In this document: positions 1 to 8,833 of the stretch, one piece after another | Layout of the letters: each line of letters begins with the position of its first letter | How positions within the stretch are numbered: the first letter of the stretch is position 1 | Origin: Ignavibacteriales bacterium | GTDB taxonomy: Bacteria; Bacteroidota; Ignavibacteria; UBA10030 | Length of the DNA stretch: 34,346 nt | Direction of reading: 5' to 3' | NCBI GenBank assembly: GCA_026390585.1 | Contig: JAPLFP010000308.1 | Coordinates: 1-34,346 of the forward strand | The notes under the pieces: model-generated | Database searches by the model: none | Seen by the model: only the letters and a program-made list of their open reading frames with translations | Told to the model about the DNA's origin: nothing | Position numbers and translations under genes: made by a program

Positions 1-1167
1 AGACTTGGCATCGGACGCATTAACCGGGGAACCATCAAGATTGGGTCTCCGATGAAAATCGTTCACCGGGATACTTCCGTGGAAGACGCCCGGGTGACAA
101 GAATCTATGTCTTCGAAGGCCTGAAGCGCGTCGAGGTAAACGAAGCAAGTGCCGGCGACATCGTAGCGCTGGCGGGCATGGAGGATGTCGACATCGGTGA
201 GACGATCGCCGATGCGAGCGACCCGGCCCCGCTCCCGTTCGTGTCGATTGAAGAGCCAACGCTCTCAATGAATTTTGTGGTCAACAATTCGCCCTTCGCA
301 GGGCTCGAAGGAAAGTATGTCACTACCCGTCATCTCGGAGAACGGCTGGCGAAGGAGATTCGCTCGAACGTGAGTCTGAGGGTCGAGCTGACTGATTCGC
401 CTGACATTTTCAAAGTGTCCGGCCGCGGTGAACTTCACCTGGGCATTCTCATCGAAACCATGCGGCGGGAGGGCTACGAGTTCCAGGTCTCGAGGCCCGA
501 AGTCATTTACAAGTCGATTGCAGATGTCACATGCGAACCGATGGAACATGTGGTCATCGACGTGCCGGATGAGTTTGTCGGAACGGTGATCGAGAACATG
601 GGACAGAGGAAAGGGGAGATGAAGAACATGATTCAGGTGCAGGGGAGCACCCGCCTTGAATTCATCGTTCCCGCGCGGGGGTTGCTTGGATTCCGTTCTG
701 AATTTATGACTCAGACCAAGGGCACGGGCATCCTGCATCACAATTTCCACAGTTACGAACCCTATAAGGGTGATCTCTCACATCGGAACCGTGGGTCGTT
801 GATCGCGCTCGAAGACGGTACTTCAGTCGCGTACGGCATGTACAAAGTGCAGGAACGCTCGACGTTCTTCATCGAACCGGGCATTAAAGTCTATCGAGGC
901 ATGGTCGTCGGTGAGAACGCGCGCGAGCACGACATGGTCATCAATGTCTGCAAGACAAAGCACCTGACCAATATGCGGGCCTCCGGCTCCGACGAGGCGA
1001 TTCGCCTTGAACCGCCGCACATTCTGACGCTTGAGCAAGCAATAGAATGGATCGGAGAAGATGAGTACGTCGAAGTGACGCCGCATTCCATTCGGCTTCG
1101 CAAGAAATACCTCGATCACAACGAGCGGAACCGGATGTCGAAGAAGAAAGCTGAAGTTGTAGAATAG
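1..1167 (+). CDS. typA: Ribosome-associated GTPase TypA/BipA, C-terminal part (5' end outside the window)
   Basis: The reading frame is open from base 1 (RLGIGRINRGTIKIGS precedes the first ATG at 52), so the gene enters from outside and the ATG at 52 is not its start. The 388 visible residues cover the translation-factor domain II end, domains III and V and the TypA-specific C-terminal domain. SGRGELHLGILIETMRREG, PARGLLGFRSEFMTQTKGTG and NVCKTKHLTNMRASGSDEA are family hallmarks. TypA is an EF-G-like GTPase that binds the 70S ribosome and helps 50S assembly and stress or cold adaptation. The G domain (about the first 200 residues of roughly 605) lies outside. It ends with a lysine-rich tail (RMSKKKAEVVE). 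An aminotransferase gene follows after 54 bases on the same strand. Confidence 0.96.
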   Translation, partial: RLGIGRINRGTIKIGSPMKIVHRDTSVEDARVTRIYVFEGLKRVEVNEASAGDIVALAGMEDVDIGETIADASDPAPLPFVSIEEPTLSMNFVVNNSPFAGLEGKYVTTRHLGERLAKEIRSNVSLRVELTDSPDIFKVSGRGELHLGILIETMRREGYEFQVSRPEVIYKSIADVTCEPMEHVVIDVPDEFVGTVIENMGQRKGEMKNMIQVQGSTRLEFIVPARGLLGFRSEFMTQTKGTGILHHNFHSYEPYKGDLSHRNRGSLIALEDGTSVAYGMYKVQERSTFFIEPGIKVYRGMVVGENAREHDMVINVCKTKHLTNMRASGSDEAIRLEPPHILTLEQAIEWIGEDEYVEVTPHSIRLRKKYLDHNERNRMSKKKAEVVE

Positions 1168-1221
1168 CAGCAGAGTTGTCATCGCCCTGCCGCTGTCGTC
1201 CTGTACAATTCCGCACAACGC

Positions 1222-2388
1222 ATGTTCTCAACACGCACAGATTGGGATCTTCGACCCTCTCCGTTGTTCACCCTCCTGCAGCAAAAGCGTGCCAGTGGGG
1301 AGGAACTCCTTGATCTCACCGAATCCAACCCAACGAAGTGCGGCTTCATCCATCATTCATCGAAGCTCGTCGGTCCCGAATCACTTCAGCGTTCGATGCT
1401 CTACGAGCCGGATCCCAAAGGTCTTCTCTCAGCCCGTCAGGCGATCTCCGACTGGTACAAACGCCAGAACATCTCCGTAACCCCTGACCGAATCATCCTG
1501 GCCTCGAGCACAAGCGAAGCATACTCGTTTCTGTTCAGACTTCTCTGCAATGTCGGTGATGTGGTTGCCGTTCCAAAACCGAGCTACCCTCTGTTTGAAT
1601 ACCTCGCCCGTCTGAATGATGTTCTGTGCCAGGATTATCGTCTGGCCTACGACGGCGAATGGCACGTCGACCTTTCCTCGGTTGATGAGGCTCTTTCTTC
1701 GAATGCTGAAGCTCTCATTCTTGTTCACCCCAACAACCCGACCGGCTCATTCGTGAAGAAGGAAGAACGGGATCGAATCGTGTCCGAAGCTCGGGCCCGA
1801 AAAATACCGATCATTGTGGACGAGGTCTTCAGTGCGTTTTCGTTCGCCAACGATGAACGATGCGCAGTCAGCTTCGCAGGGACAGAGTCAACGCTGACGT
1901 TCACGCTCAATGGGATGTCGAAACTCCTCGGACTTCCTCAGATGAAATTGGCCTGGATTGTCGTCTCGGGTCCGGATGAAGAGTGTGCGAAGGCGGTGCA
2001 GCGTCTCGAGGTCATCGCAGATACCTATCTCTCCGTTGGCACTGCGGTTCAGCAGGCGCTTCCGCAACTCCTGAACAATCCTGAAGCAATGACGCAGAAA
2101 ATTCTCACTCGCACGAGAAGCAACTATGAGTCTTTGCGAACTGCGTGCGCGGCCGGATCGCCTGCTACGCTTCTTCACTGTGAAGGGGCGTGGAATGCAA
2201 TTCTGTGCCTACCGGCGAAAAGATCGGATGAAGAATGGGCTCTCGAGTTGCTCCAGAGCTTAGGAGTTCTCACGCATCCCGGCCATCTGTTCGACATCGA
2301 GGCCAAATCGTGTATTGTCGTCAGCTTGCTGCCGGAGCACAAGGTGTTTTCTGAGGGGATCCGGAGGATTCTCGCCGCCGTCGAGTGA
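1222..2388 (+). CDS. Pyridoxal-phosphate aminotransferase, class I/II
   Basis: This 388-residue protein has the fold type I aminotransferase layout. HPNNPTG at residues 169-175 carries the conserved Asn172. DEVFSAFSF near 200 carries the Asp that pairs with the pyridine nitrogen. NGMSKLLGLPQMK carries the likely Schiff-base lysine, Lys234. These enzymes move amino groups between amino acids and 2-oxo acids in the cytosol. The N-terminal sequence (DLTESNPTKCG) resembles the aspartate/tyrosine/aromatic aminotransferase group, but the substrate cannot be set from sequence alone. The ATG at 1222 gives the full N-terminal helix; no clear Shine-Dalgarno precedes it. It follows typA by 54 bases and may share its transcript. 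A repeat-rich spacer begins 12 bases after its stop. Confidence 0.9.
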   Translation: MFSTRTDWDLRPSPLFTLLQQKRASGEELLDLTESNPTKCGFIHHSSKLVGPESLQRSMLYEPDPKGLLSARQAISDWYKRQNISVTPDRIILASSTSEAYSFLFRLLCNVGDVVAVPKPSYPLFEYLARLNDVLCQDYRLAYDGEWHVDLSSVDEALSSNAEALILVHPNNPTGSFVKKEERDRIVSEARARKIPIIVDEVFSAFSFANDERCAVSFAGTESTLTFTLNGMSKLLGLPQMKLAWIVVSGPDEECAKAVQRLEVIADTYLSVGTAVQQALPQLLNNPEAMTQKILTRTRSNYESLRTACAAGSPATLLHCEGAWNAILCLPAKRSDEEWALELLQSLGVLTHPGHLFDIEAKSCIVVSLLPEHKVFSEGIRRILAAVE

Positions 2389-2400
2389 CGGGTGACGAGA

Positions 2401-2929
2401 AGCCATCTCAAAAATGTCACGTCACAAAGTGACGCCTTCGAGGTAAAGGCGTAAATCGCGCCTGTAACGAGATTCAACCCAGTCCTTGCGAGGAGTCCCG
2501 TTGCTTTCTGACGGGACGACGAAGTTCCGCTCTATGAATCCCGCTCGTAGGCGGAATCCAGAAGCGGGGCAATCTGAACTGCGCTCGACAGATTGCTTCG
2601 CAGAGAACGCTCGCAATGACATCAAGCTTGGAGTCATTGCGAGGAGCGAAGCGACGAAGCAATGAAAAACAAACCCTGTCATTCCCGCGAAAGCGGGAAT
2701 CCAGGACTGAGCTTCACACACGCACCGAGCCGATGCCGTTCACGTTCTGGATCCCCGCTTTCTCGCTCAACAACAGCGGGACGCACAAAACGCGAAAGCA
2801 AGCGGGGATGACAGTAGAAATCACTTCGCAAAAAGCGTTCGCAATGACTCGTTGTTTTTGTTTTTTGCGAGGAGGGTCACTTTGCGTGAGAATATTTCCT
2901 ATCCCTAGAGTGTTGTTGAGATAGGTTCT
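2401..2929. repeat. Composite spacer element, copy 1 (L...R orientation)
   Basis: The whole gap between the aminotransferase and aceK is one repeat unit with no convincing gene. The left end is AGCCATCTCAAAAATGTCAC (2401-2420). The right end, read on the minus strand, is AGAACCTATCTCAACAA (2913-2929). The same two end types recur at 18773-19033 and 22273-22485. Inside are shorter repeats: a 'tcattgcgaggagcgaagcg' unit and its inverse (about 2485-2515 and 2610-2665), and inverted 'gcgggaatcca/tggattcccgc'-type arms (2530-2570, 2680-2700, 2745-2815). ORFs across it (for example 2616-2924) are only translations of repeats. It ends 16 bases before the aceK start, so it may also act as its leader. 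Confidence 0.7.
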
Positions 2930-2945
2930 CGACAGAGTGAGCTAG

Positions 2946-4742
2946 ATGCAATTCTTTGTTTCGATCGCGAAGGATACCGTGACTGACGCCGATCCCAAAA
3001 GAAAGGTCGCAGTTCTGATTACCCGCGTGTTCAACTCCTACCTGTCAGAATTCCTCATCATCACGAGGCGGGCGAAGACGACGTTTGAGCAGAGAGACTG
3101 GCGGGGAGGAAAGAGAGACGCGACCGAACGGCTCAGTGTGTATGAAAAAGTCCTGTCTCAAATTGCTGTTCAAATCGAAGGCATCCTTGGTCGTGATGCG
3201 ACCGATCGCCAAACGTGGATAGCCATCAAACGTATCTTCGCCCCACTCATTGCCGGCATCCAGAATGAGGATATCGCCGAGACCTTCTTCAATTCTGTAA
3301 CAAGAACGCTTCTGAAGACCGTCGGCATCGACAGAGAGGTGGAGTTCTTTCACCTCGAGACGAGGCCTCCGGTAGCAGGACCCGGTCCTCCCCTGTACAG
3401 GAAGTTCGAAGATCATCGTCCAACGGTGGAACTCATCCGGGCGATCGTCGCTGACCATCAGCTCAATGCGCGGTACGAAGACCTCGACCGTGATATTGAA
3501 TTGGCGGCAAATGAAGTGGACCTGATGACGTGGCCTTTCGTCCGGAGCGGCAATCGCTATTCGGTGGAGATTCTCACCCCATGTTTCTACAGGAATAAAG
3601 TTGCATACATCGTGGGGAGAATACTTCTGGGCTCGCGTATTGTGCCTATGATCATCCCTTGCTGCAATGATGATTCCGGAATCCATGTTGATTCTGTGCT
3701 GCTGGACGAAGCTGACGCAAACAACGTGTTCGGCTTCGCGTATTCCTATTTTCATGTTGAGGTACAGGTACCGAGTGACCTTGTTGCCTTCCTGCGCACC
3801 ATCATGCCGCATAAGCCGGTTGCAGATCTCTACAACGCTCTTGGTTTCAATAGACACGGCAAGACGGAATTCTACAGGGATCTGCACAGGTTCGTTCACG
3901 TCTCAAAGAAACAGTTCGTCACGGCTCCCGGCAGAGAGGGAGCTGTGATGACGGTCTTCACGCTCCCGAACTACAACTACGTCTTCAAAGTCATCAAGGA
4001 CCAGCCCTGCTTCCTCCGGTCTGCCTCGATCACTGATAAAACAATCGACAAGACAGAAGTGAAACAGAGATACAAATTTGTCACGCATCGGGACAGAGTG
4101 GGAAGACTTGTTGATACGCAGGAATTCGAGAACGTCAGGTTCAAAGCGAAGCGATATTCCGAGCAGGTTTTGCATGAATTCGAGGTCGCCGCCAGAAACT
4201 CGGTCTCACGCCAGGGTGAGTATGTTGTTATCAGTCACCTCTACCTGCAGCGAAAAGTGACGCCGTTGCCAATCTATTTTCAGGAAGAGAATGACTCTGC
4301 GGCCATCCGTCAGGTGGTTATTGACTTCGGTTACTTCATTAAAGATCTTGCCGCGACCGGACTCTTCCCGGCGGACCTCTTTAATACCTGGAACTATGGA
4401 GTCACGGAAGGGAACAGGGTCGTACTGTACGACTATGACGATGTCATCCCGCTGGAAAACGCGACATTCAGACGCAAACCAGGCGCGATGGATGAATACG
4501 AGGAAATGAACCCTGAGGAGGATTGGATCATCGCTGAGTCGACTGATTTCTTCGTCGACGAAATCGACTCCTTCGTCGGCATTCCTTATGCGCTTCGGGG
4601 CATCTTCAATTCGGAACACAAAGATCTTTTTACGATGGGGTTTTGGGAAAACATCAAAGCGCGGGTCGCTGAGGGGGAGATCATCGACATCATCGCATAT
4701 GGCAGGGACAAACGATTTCGACGGATAACGCGGGAAGCATAG
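2946..4742 (+). CDS. aceK: Isocitrate dehydrogenase kinase/phosphatase
   Basis: At 598 residues this is close to the usual AceK length (about 580). The family carries out both phosphorylation and dephosphorylation of isocitrate dehydrogenase, moving carbon between the TCA cycle and the glyoxylate bypass. Visible landmarks are FEQRDW and EDIAETFFNSV in the regulatory half, and APGREGAVMTVFTLP followed by FKVIKD (residues 347-352, with the ATP-binding lysine) in the kinase half. Further on are RDRVGRLVDTQEFEN, a catalytic loop LFPADLFNTWNYGV, and YDYDD near residues 495-499 (the Mg-binding Asp). The loop is one residue longer than I recall from the E. coli enzyme, but its Asp and Asn are kept. 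The ATG at 2946 lies just after a repeat element; the ribosome site is weak. No isocitrate lyase, malate synthase or isocitrate dehydrogenase gene lies in the window. Confidence 0.93.
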   Translation: MQFFVSIAKDTVTDADPKRKVAVLITRVFNSYLSEFLIITRRAKTTFEQRDWRGGKRDATERLSVYEKVLSQIAVQIEGILGRDATDRQTWIAIKRIFAPLIAGIQNEDIAETFFNSVTRTLLKTVGIDREVEFFHLETRPPVAGPGPPLYRKFEDHRPTVELIRAIVADHQLNARYEDLDRDIELAANEVDLMTWPFVRSGNRYSVEILTPCFYRNKVAYIVGRILLGSRIVPMIIPCCNDDSGIHVDSVLLDEADANNVFGFAYSYFHVEVQVPSDLVAFLRTIMPHKPVADLYNALGFNRHGKTEFYRDLHRFVHVSKKQFVTAPGREGAVMTVFTLPNYNYVFKVIKDQPCFLRSASITDKTIDKTEVKQRYKFVTHRDRVGRLVDTQEFENVRFKAKRYSEQVLHEFEVAARNSVSRQGEYVVISHLYLQRKVTPLPIYFQEENDSAAIRQVVIDFGYFIKDLAATGLFPADLFNTWNYGVTEGNRVVLYDYDDVIPLENATFRRKPGAMDEYEEMNPEEDWIIAESTDFFVDEIDSFVGIPYALRGIFNSEHKDLFTMGFWENIKARVAEGEIIDIIAYGRDKRFRRITREA

Positions 4743-4788
4743 AATCCCTTCCGACGACGCAGAAAGCGGTTCAAAGATCCAACTCGTC

Positions 4789-4827
4789 ACAAAGGTCTTG
4801 ACAGTCTGGTAAGACCTTTCTTAGCTT
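4789..4827 (+). terminator. Hairpin after aceK, terminator-like; a TTGACA element overlaps it
   Basis: A perfect 9-bp stem, AAAGGTCTT (4791-4799) and AAGACCTTT (4811-4819), is followed by a weak T-rich run (CTTAGCTT). It sits 49 bases after the aceK stop and could end that transcript. The same DNA has TTGACA (4798-4803) with TAGCTT 18 bases later (4822-4827), a possible sigma-70 promoter for the M16 pair. The rest of 4743-5050 shows no convincing gene. An in-frame extension of the next gene back to 4826 exists but lacks a start signal and would hide the signal peptide. Confidence 0.4.
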
Positions 4828-5050
4828 GTGCTCATCTCTCGCAGGGCACAACCGTCTTCACAGGGCTCCGGACTTTGGAAAAAGAGCCGGAAACCGAGAA
4901 CTCTTCGAGCACCCTGAGCGTTCATTGAAGAAAGGTCGGGGGTGCTCTGCAACTCGATCCAGCTGCAACATAGATGCTCTGGTCTTCGTATTGAGGGAAG
5001 CGCATTTCTCTCTTTTCATCACAATTCCATCTCATCAATCAGAGGTACCC

Positions 5051-6421
5051 ATGGTCACACATCGATGGTCACGCGTTGCAGGCACGCTTGCGTGCCTCGC
5101 GCTTCTTCTCCAGATCGGTCTGGCAGACAACGAGGGCTACAACGTCCCGGTTGAATACCAGAAGCTGAGCAATGGACTGAAAGTCATTCTTTCCCCCGAT
5201 CATACTGCACCCACCGTGGTTGTGGCAGTCTACTACAATATCGGTTTCCGTATCGAACCGAAAAACCGCACAGGGTTTGCTCACCTGTTTGAGCACATGA
5301 TGTTTCAGGGGTCGGAGAATCTGGGAAAGATGGAATTCATCCGGCTCGTTCAACGCAACGGCGGTGTTCTGAACGGGTCAACCCGTTTCGATTTCACAAA
5401 CTACTTTGAAGTCGTTCCTGCTCACAAACTGGAAACAGCGCTGTGGGCTGAAGCGGACCGCATGAAGGGTTTGAACATCACGCAGGAGAATCTGACCAAT
5501 CAGCAAGGAGTGGTAAAGAACGAAGTACGGGTCAACGTTCTCAACCAGCCTTATGGCGGATTTCCGTGGCTCGACATGCCACAATACGCCAATGTCAACT
5601 GGAACAACGCGCACAATTTCTACGGTGACATGAAGGACCTGGACTCGGCAACACTGACCGACGTTCAGCAGTTCTTTAAAACGTTCTACGCTCCCAATAA
5701 CGCGGCCATCGCCGTCGTGGGAGATTTCGATCCCAAAGAAGCGCTGGCGTTGATCAAGAAGTACTTCGGCGGCATACCGTTGACACCGCAGCCGCCAAAA
5801 CCCGACCTGACAGAACCCCGTCAGGAACAGGAAAAGCGATTCACAAAGCAAGACACGCTTGCGAACCGTCCGGCAATCGCCATCGCATACCACATGCCGG
5901 AGAGAAACACACCCGAGTTCTACGCAATGGGATTGTTGGATCAAATCCTTTTGCAGGGGGACGACAGCAAGTTGATCCAAAAACTTGTCAAGGCCAAAGG
6001 GTATGCTGGCGGAGTCGAGGGAGGAATCAATCTCCTGGGGAACATGCACAACTACAACGGCCCGATGCTCTGGATGGCCAGCCTCATTCACGACAAGTCG
6101 GTAAGCGCCGATGACATTCTGAAAGCGTGGGATGAAGTCATGGACGACGTTACTTCAAAGCCGATCGATCGCGCAACGGTCGAACGCGCGTTGGTAAAAC
6201 TCCGATCGAATTTCTACGACAATGTGGGAGGGTTTTTCGGATTTGGCAGGGCGGATCTCCTCGCTTCCTTTGCGCTGTTTGACGATAATCCGGCACGCAT
6301 CAACACACTGGAAGATCAGTTCAAGAAAGTGACCCCCGAGTTGATGCAGAAGACCGCGCGCGAATATCTGCGCTCGACCAACCGGACCATTCTGATCATC
6401 GAACCGAAATCAGGCTCATAA
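5051..6421 (+). CDS. Zinc metallopeptidase, M16 (pitrilysin) family, active subunit
   Basis: Starting at the ATG at 5051, preceded by AGAGG at 5041-5045, the protein has 456 residues and begins with a signal peptide (VAGTLACLALLLQIGLA). This puts it in the periplasm or outer envelope. The inverted zinc motif HxxEH is at residues 78-82 (HLFEH), and the third ligand is Glu158 in NEVRVN, exactly 76 residues after His82, as the family requires. The length is one M16 clam-shell half (two M16 domains), so it should work as a dimer. The next gene, 11 bases on, encodes a related subunit without the zinc site, the usual active/inactive pair of bacterial M16B peptidases that degrade unfolded peptides. 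The frame is open back to 4826, but that part has no family similarity. Confidence 0.92.
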   Translation: MVTHRWSRVAGTLACLALLLQIGLADNEGYNVPVEYQKLSNGLKVILSPDHTAPTVVVAVYYNIGFRIEPKNRTGFAHLFEHMMFQGSENLGKMEFIRLVQRNGGVLNGSTRFDFTNYFEVVPAHKLETALWAEADRMKGLNITQENLTNQQGVVKNEVRVNVLNQPYGGFPWLDMPQYANVNWNNAHNFYGDMKDLDSATLTDVQQFFKTFYAPNNAAIAVVGDFDPKEALALIKKYFGGIPLTPQPPKPDLTEPRQEQEKRFTKQDTLANRPAIAIAYHMPERNTPEFYAMGLLDQILLQGDDSKLIQKLVKAKGYAGGVEGGINLLGNMHNYNGPMLWMASLIHDKSVSADDILKAWDEVMDDVTSKPIDRATVERALVKLRSNFYDNVGGFFGFGRADLLASFALFDDNPARINTLEDQFKKVTPELMQKTAREYLRSTNRTILIIEPKSGS

Positions 6422-6432
6422 GGAGAGAAGCC

Positions 6433-7824
6433 ATGAAACGAATTGTCTTGAGTATTCTGATAACAGTTCTCGTGCTGAGCATTCCTGCCGCAGCACAGAA
6501 GCAGCTCCCGCCAGAAGGGGGCAAACCGAAAGACTTCTCGCTGCCAACGAAGCAGCAATTCAAGTTGTCGAATGGAATGGAAATCACCTTGGTTCCCTTC
6601 GGCATAATTCCGAAAGTCTCCGTCAGGATTGTCGTCCGGGCCGGCAACATCAACGAGAAAGAAAATGAGGTTTGGCTGATGGACATTCTCGGCGAGCTCA
6701 TGAAAGAGGGGACCAAGACCCGTTCCGCCGAGCAGGTTGCCCAAGAAGCTGCCGCCATGGGAGGCGATGTGAATATTGGTGTTGGGCCCGACCTGACGAC
6801 GATTTCAGGGGATGTACTCTCTGAGTTTGGTCCGAAACTGATCCGGCTTCTGGGTGATGTCATCAGGAACCCGCTCCTGCCGGAGTCGGAGCTTGCTCGT
6901 CTGAAAAAGGATCGGGTGCGCGATTTGAGCGTTCAAAAATCTCAACCGGGAAGCCTTGCGATGGAAGAATTCCGCAAAACAATGTATCCCAACCATCCGT
7001 ACGGCAGAGTGTTCCCGACTCAGGAGATGATCGAGAAGTACACCATCGACGATGTCCGATCGCTCTATAAAAACAACTTCGGTGCTCAACGGACCACTCT
7101 CTTCGTCGCCGGACGGTTTGATGCAAAGGCGATCGAAGGAGCGGTACGGGAAGCGTTCGACGGTTGGGAAAAAGGTCCGGCAATCTTCGTGAATGTCCCC
7201 AAGCCCGTGACGCAAAAATCATTTGGTTTGGTGGAGCGTCCCGGCGCTCCGCAATCGACCATTTATGTGGGCATTCCCGTCATCAATCCGTTTGACAAAG
7301 ACTACGTAAAAATGGCGGTCACCAATTCCCTTCTCGGCGGGTCCTTCGCATCGCGTATCACCGCAAACATCCGTGAGAAAAAAGGATACACGTATTCACC
7401 GTACAGTCAGGTCTCCTCCCGATATCGGGACGCGTACTGGGTGGAGATTGCTGACGTCGGCACCGATGTGACAGGAGCAGCTCTCAAGGAGATCTTGGGT
7501 GAAGTAAAGCGACTCGCGACCGAGCCCCCTCCGGAAGAAGAACTGAAGGGAATCCAAAACTACATCGCCGGGACGTTTGTTCTGCAGAACTCCACACCAC
7601 AGGGAATCATCGGTCAGCTGAGCAATCTGAAACTGCACGGCTTGCCGGATTCCTATTTGGCAAACTACGTGAAGAATGTCTACGCTGTGACGCCGCAGGA
7701 TGTTCAACAGATCACGAGCAAATACATCCGCGCCGATGATATGACATTAGTTGTGGTTGGCGACAAGAAGAAGGTAGAAGAGCAGATCAAAGATTACGCG
7801 ACCCCGAGTCCTGAGAAGAAGTAG
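6433..7824 (+). CDS. M16 family peptidase-like protein, non-catalytic partner subunit
   Basis: The 463-residue protein has a signal peptide (IVLSILITVLVLSIPAAAQ) and two M16 domains. Where the partner has HLFEH, this one reads WLMDILGELM (residues 81-90), so the metal ligands are gone. It keeps the Arg/Tyr pair of the substrate-binding half, Arg314 and Tyr319 in REKKGYTYSP. This division of labour, with one subunit holding zinc and the other supplying the R/Y site, is well known for heterodimeric M16B enzymes and mitochondrial processing peptidase. A strong ribosome site (AAGGAGAGAAGCC) precedes the ATG. The 11-base spacing to the catalytic gene supports co-translation and a complex. A clear terminator follows at 7861. 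Confidence 0.9.
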   Translation: MKRIVLSILITVLVLSIPAAAQKQLPPEGGKPKDFSLPTKQQFKLSNGMEITLVPFGIIPKVSVRIVVRAGNINEKENEVWLMDILGELMKEGTKTRSAEQVAQEAAAMGGDVNIGVGPDLTTISGDVLSEFGPKLIRLLGDVIRNPLLPESELARLKKDRVRDLSVQKSQPGSLAMEEFRKTMYPNHPYGRVFPTQEMIEKYTIDDVRSLYKNNFGAQRTTLFVAGRFDAKAIEGAVREAFDGWEKGPAIFVNVPKPVTQKSFGLVERPGAPQSTIYVGIPVINPFDKDYVKMAVTNSLLGGSFASRITANIREKKGYTYSPYSQVSSRYRDAYWVEIADVGTDVTGAALKEILGEVKRLATEPPPEEELKGIQNYIAGTFVLQNSTPQGIIGQLSNLKLHGLPDSYLANYVKNVYAVTPQDVQQITSKYIRADDMTLVVVGDKKKVEEQIKDYATPSPEKK

Positions 7825-7859
7825 AAGAGGCACTCGGCCGTTTCAAAGCACTTGAGCGG

Positions 7860-7896
7860 ACAGCCCGTCAGATCACTTGACGGGCTGTTTCTTTTT
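7860..7896 (+). terminator. Rho-independent terminator after the M16 pair
   Basis: An 11-bp perfect stem (ACAGCCCGTCA, 7860-7870, with TGACGGGCTGT, 7878-7888) and a 7-base loop are followed by TTTCTTTTT. It terminates the + strand M16 operon and overlaps the last codons of the convergent minus-strand gene, whose stop codon is at 7873-7875. Confidence 0.85.
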
Positions 7897-8715
7897 GGTC
7901 ACACTTCTTTTCCGCGGGGGAGCCGCCTTGATTTCATCGAGTTTCTCATGCAGCTGCTGCAACATCAGTTCGGATTTCAGGTTGACCTCATAGTCCTGTT
8001 CCGCTCGTAAGCGATCCTTGATTTGCGCCCTGTTCTGACTCATCATGATCAGAGGTGCCTGAAGAGATGCAACCAAAGCAAGAATAAAATTGAGGAAGAC
8101 AAATGGGTATGGGTCGAAAGGCCTGAACAACAATTCAACGATGTTCAAGAGGCACCATGCACCAATACCCACAAGAAAGTAGATGACAAACTTCCAGCTT
8201 CCGACAAAATCCGCCACCCTGTCGGCAAGTCTGTCTCCAACACTCATCTGTTCGTCCATTTCCTCGTTGATATTCTTGGAAGCCATGGATGTCACGAGCT
8301 CATTGGTCGCCTGGAGACGCTTGCCGATCTCACTGATCATTGAGATGGCAACGATGGGGCGTGTCGACAAGAAATTGATGAACTCCTCCCGCCACATCTC
8401 AAGGAGTCGGCAGTCTTCAATTGCTCTTGCCGTGGCTGTTCTCGGCAGGCCGCTGATGAGGGCAAGTTCCCCGAAAAAGCCGCCCCTATTGATGGTTGAG
8501 ACACGAATGTCTTCCTGATCCTCTCCGGAAAGGACACAGATCTCTACTGCTCCGTCTTCAACAATGAACATGGAAGACCCGACATCCCCTTTGCGAAACA
8601 GAACCTCTGACTTCCGGATCGTACGCTCGTGCCAGAGCAGTGTAAGAAGGTTGAGATCCTCCGCGGAGAGGTTTTCGAACATCGGTATGTTGGTGAGAAA
8701 TTCTCGGGTAGTCAT
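7873..8715 (-). CDS. Cyclic nucleotide-binding domain / DUF1003 membrane protein
   Basis: The 280-residue protein starts with a cNMP-binding domain (about residues 10-130) containing FRKGDVGSSMFIVEDGAVEI, then GGFFGELALISGLPRTATARA, the phosphate-binding cassette. A DUF1003 region follows (about 150-260): GDRLADRVADFVGSWKF, two membrane helices (VIYFLVGIGAWCLLNIV and FVFLNFILALVASLQAPLIMM) and MSQNRAQIKDR. The C-terminus is highly basic (KRSVTKKK). The sensory domain presumably faces the cytosol and may respond to a cyclic nucleotide; the DUF1003 function is unknown. AGGAGG lies 12 bases before the ATG, longer than usual. The gene is alone on the minus strand, convergent with the M16 pair and divergent from the tRNA. 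Confidence 0.88.
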   Translation of the reverse strand: MTTREFLTNIPMFENLSAEDLNLLTLLWHERTIRKSEVLFRKGDVGSSMFIVEDGAVEICVLSGEDQEDIRVSTINRGGFFGELALISGLPRTATARAIEDCRLLEMWREEFINFLSTRPIVAISMISEIGKRLQATNELVTSMASKNINEEMDEQMSVGDRLADRVADFVGSWKFVIYFLVGIGAWCLLNIVELLFRPFDPYPFVFLNFILALVASLQAPLIMMSQNRAQIKDRLRAEQDYEVNLKSELMLQQLHEKLDEIKAAPPRKRSVTKKKQPVK

Positions 8716-8783
8716 AAAGGTTCAACGCCTCCTGCACAATGATAAGAAATCAGCGAGGAAGAAGAAAGTATCGATATTCAATA

Positions 8784-8812
8784 TTGAAATGGTGAGAATG
8801 ATGTCGTATCTT
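8784..8812 (+). promoter_or_regulatory. Sigma-70-type promoter for tRNA-Val
   Basis: TTGAAA (8784-8789), a 17-base spacer, then TATCTT (8807-8812) end 21 bases before the first base of the mature tRNA. This spacing predicts a start near 8819 and a short leader. Confidence 0.5.
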
Positions 8813-8833
8813 ACGTCAAGTGATGTGAGCGTT

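Noticed and set aside
2616-2924. 102-codon ORF in the spacer before aceK
   Set aside because: Its words (ESLRGAKRRSN, SFPRKRES) are the usual translations of dispersed 'tcattgcgaggagcgaagcg' and 'attcccgcgaaagcggg' repeats.
3045-3899. 284-codon minus-strand ORF inside aceK
   Set aside because: The opposite strand is a clear, complete AceK; the antisense frame has no recognisable motif.
4826-5050. N-terminal extension of the first M16 protein
   Set aside because: There is no start signal, it would bury the signal peptide, and a good ribosome site precedes the ATG at 5051.
5378-6091. 237-codon minus-strand ORF inside the first M16 gene
   Set aside because: It is antisense to a well-supported peptidase and has no domain.
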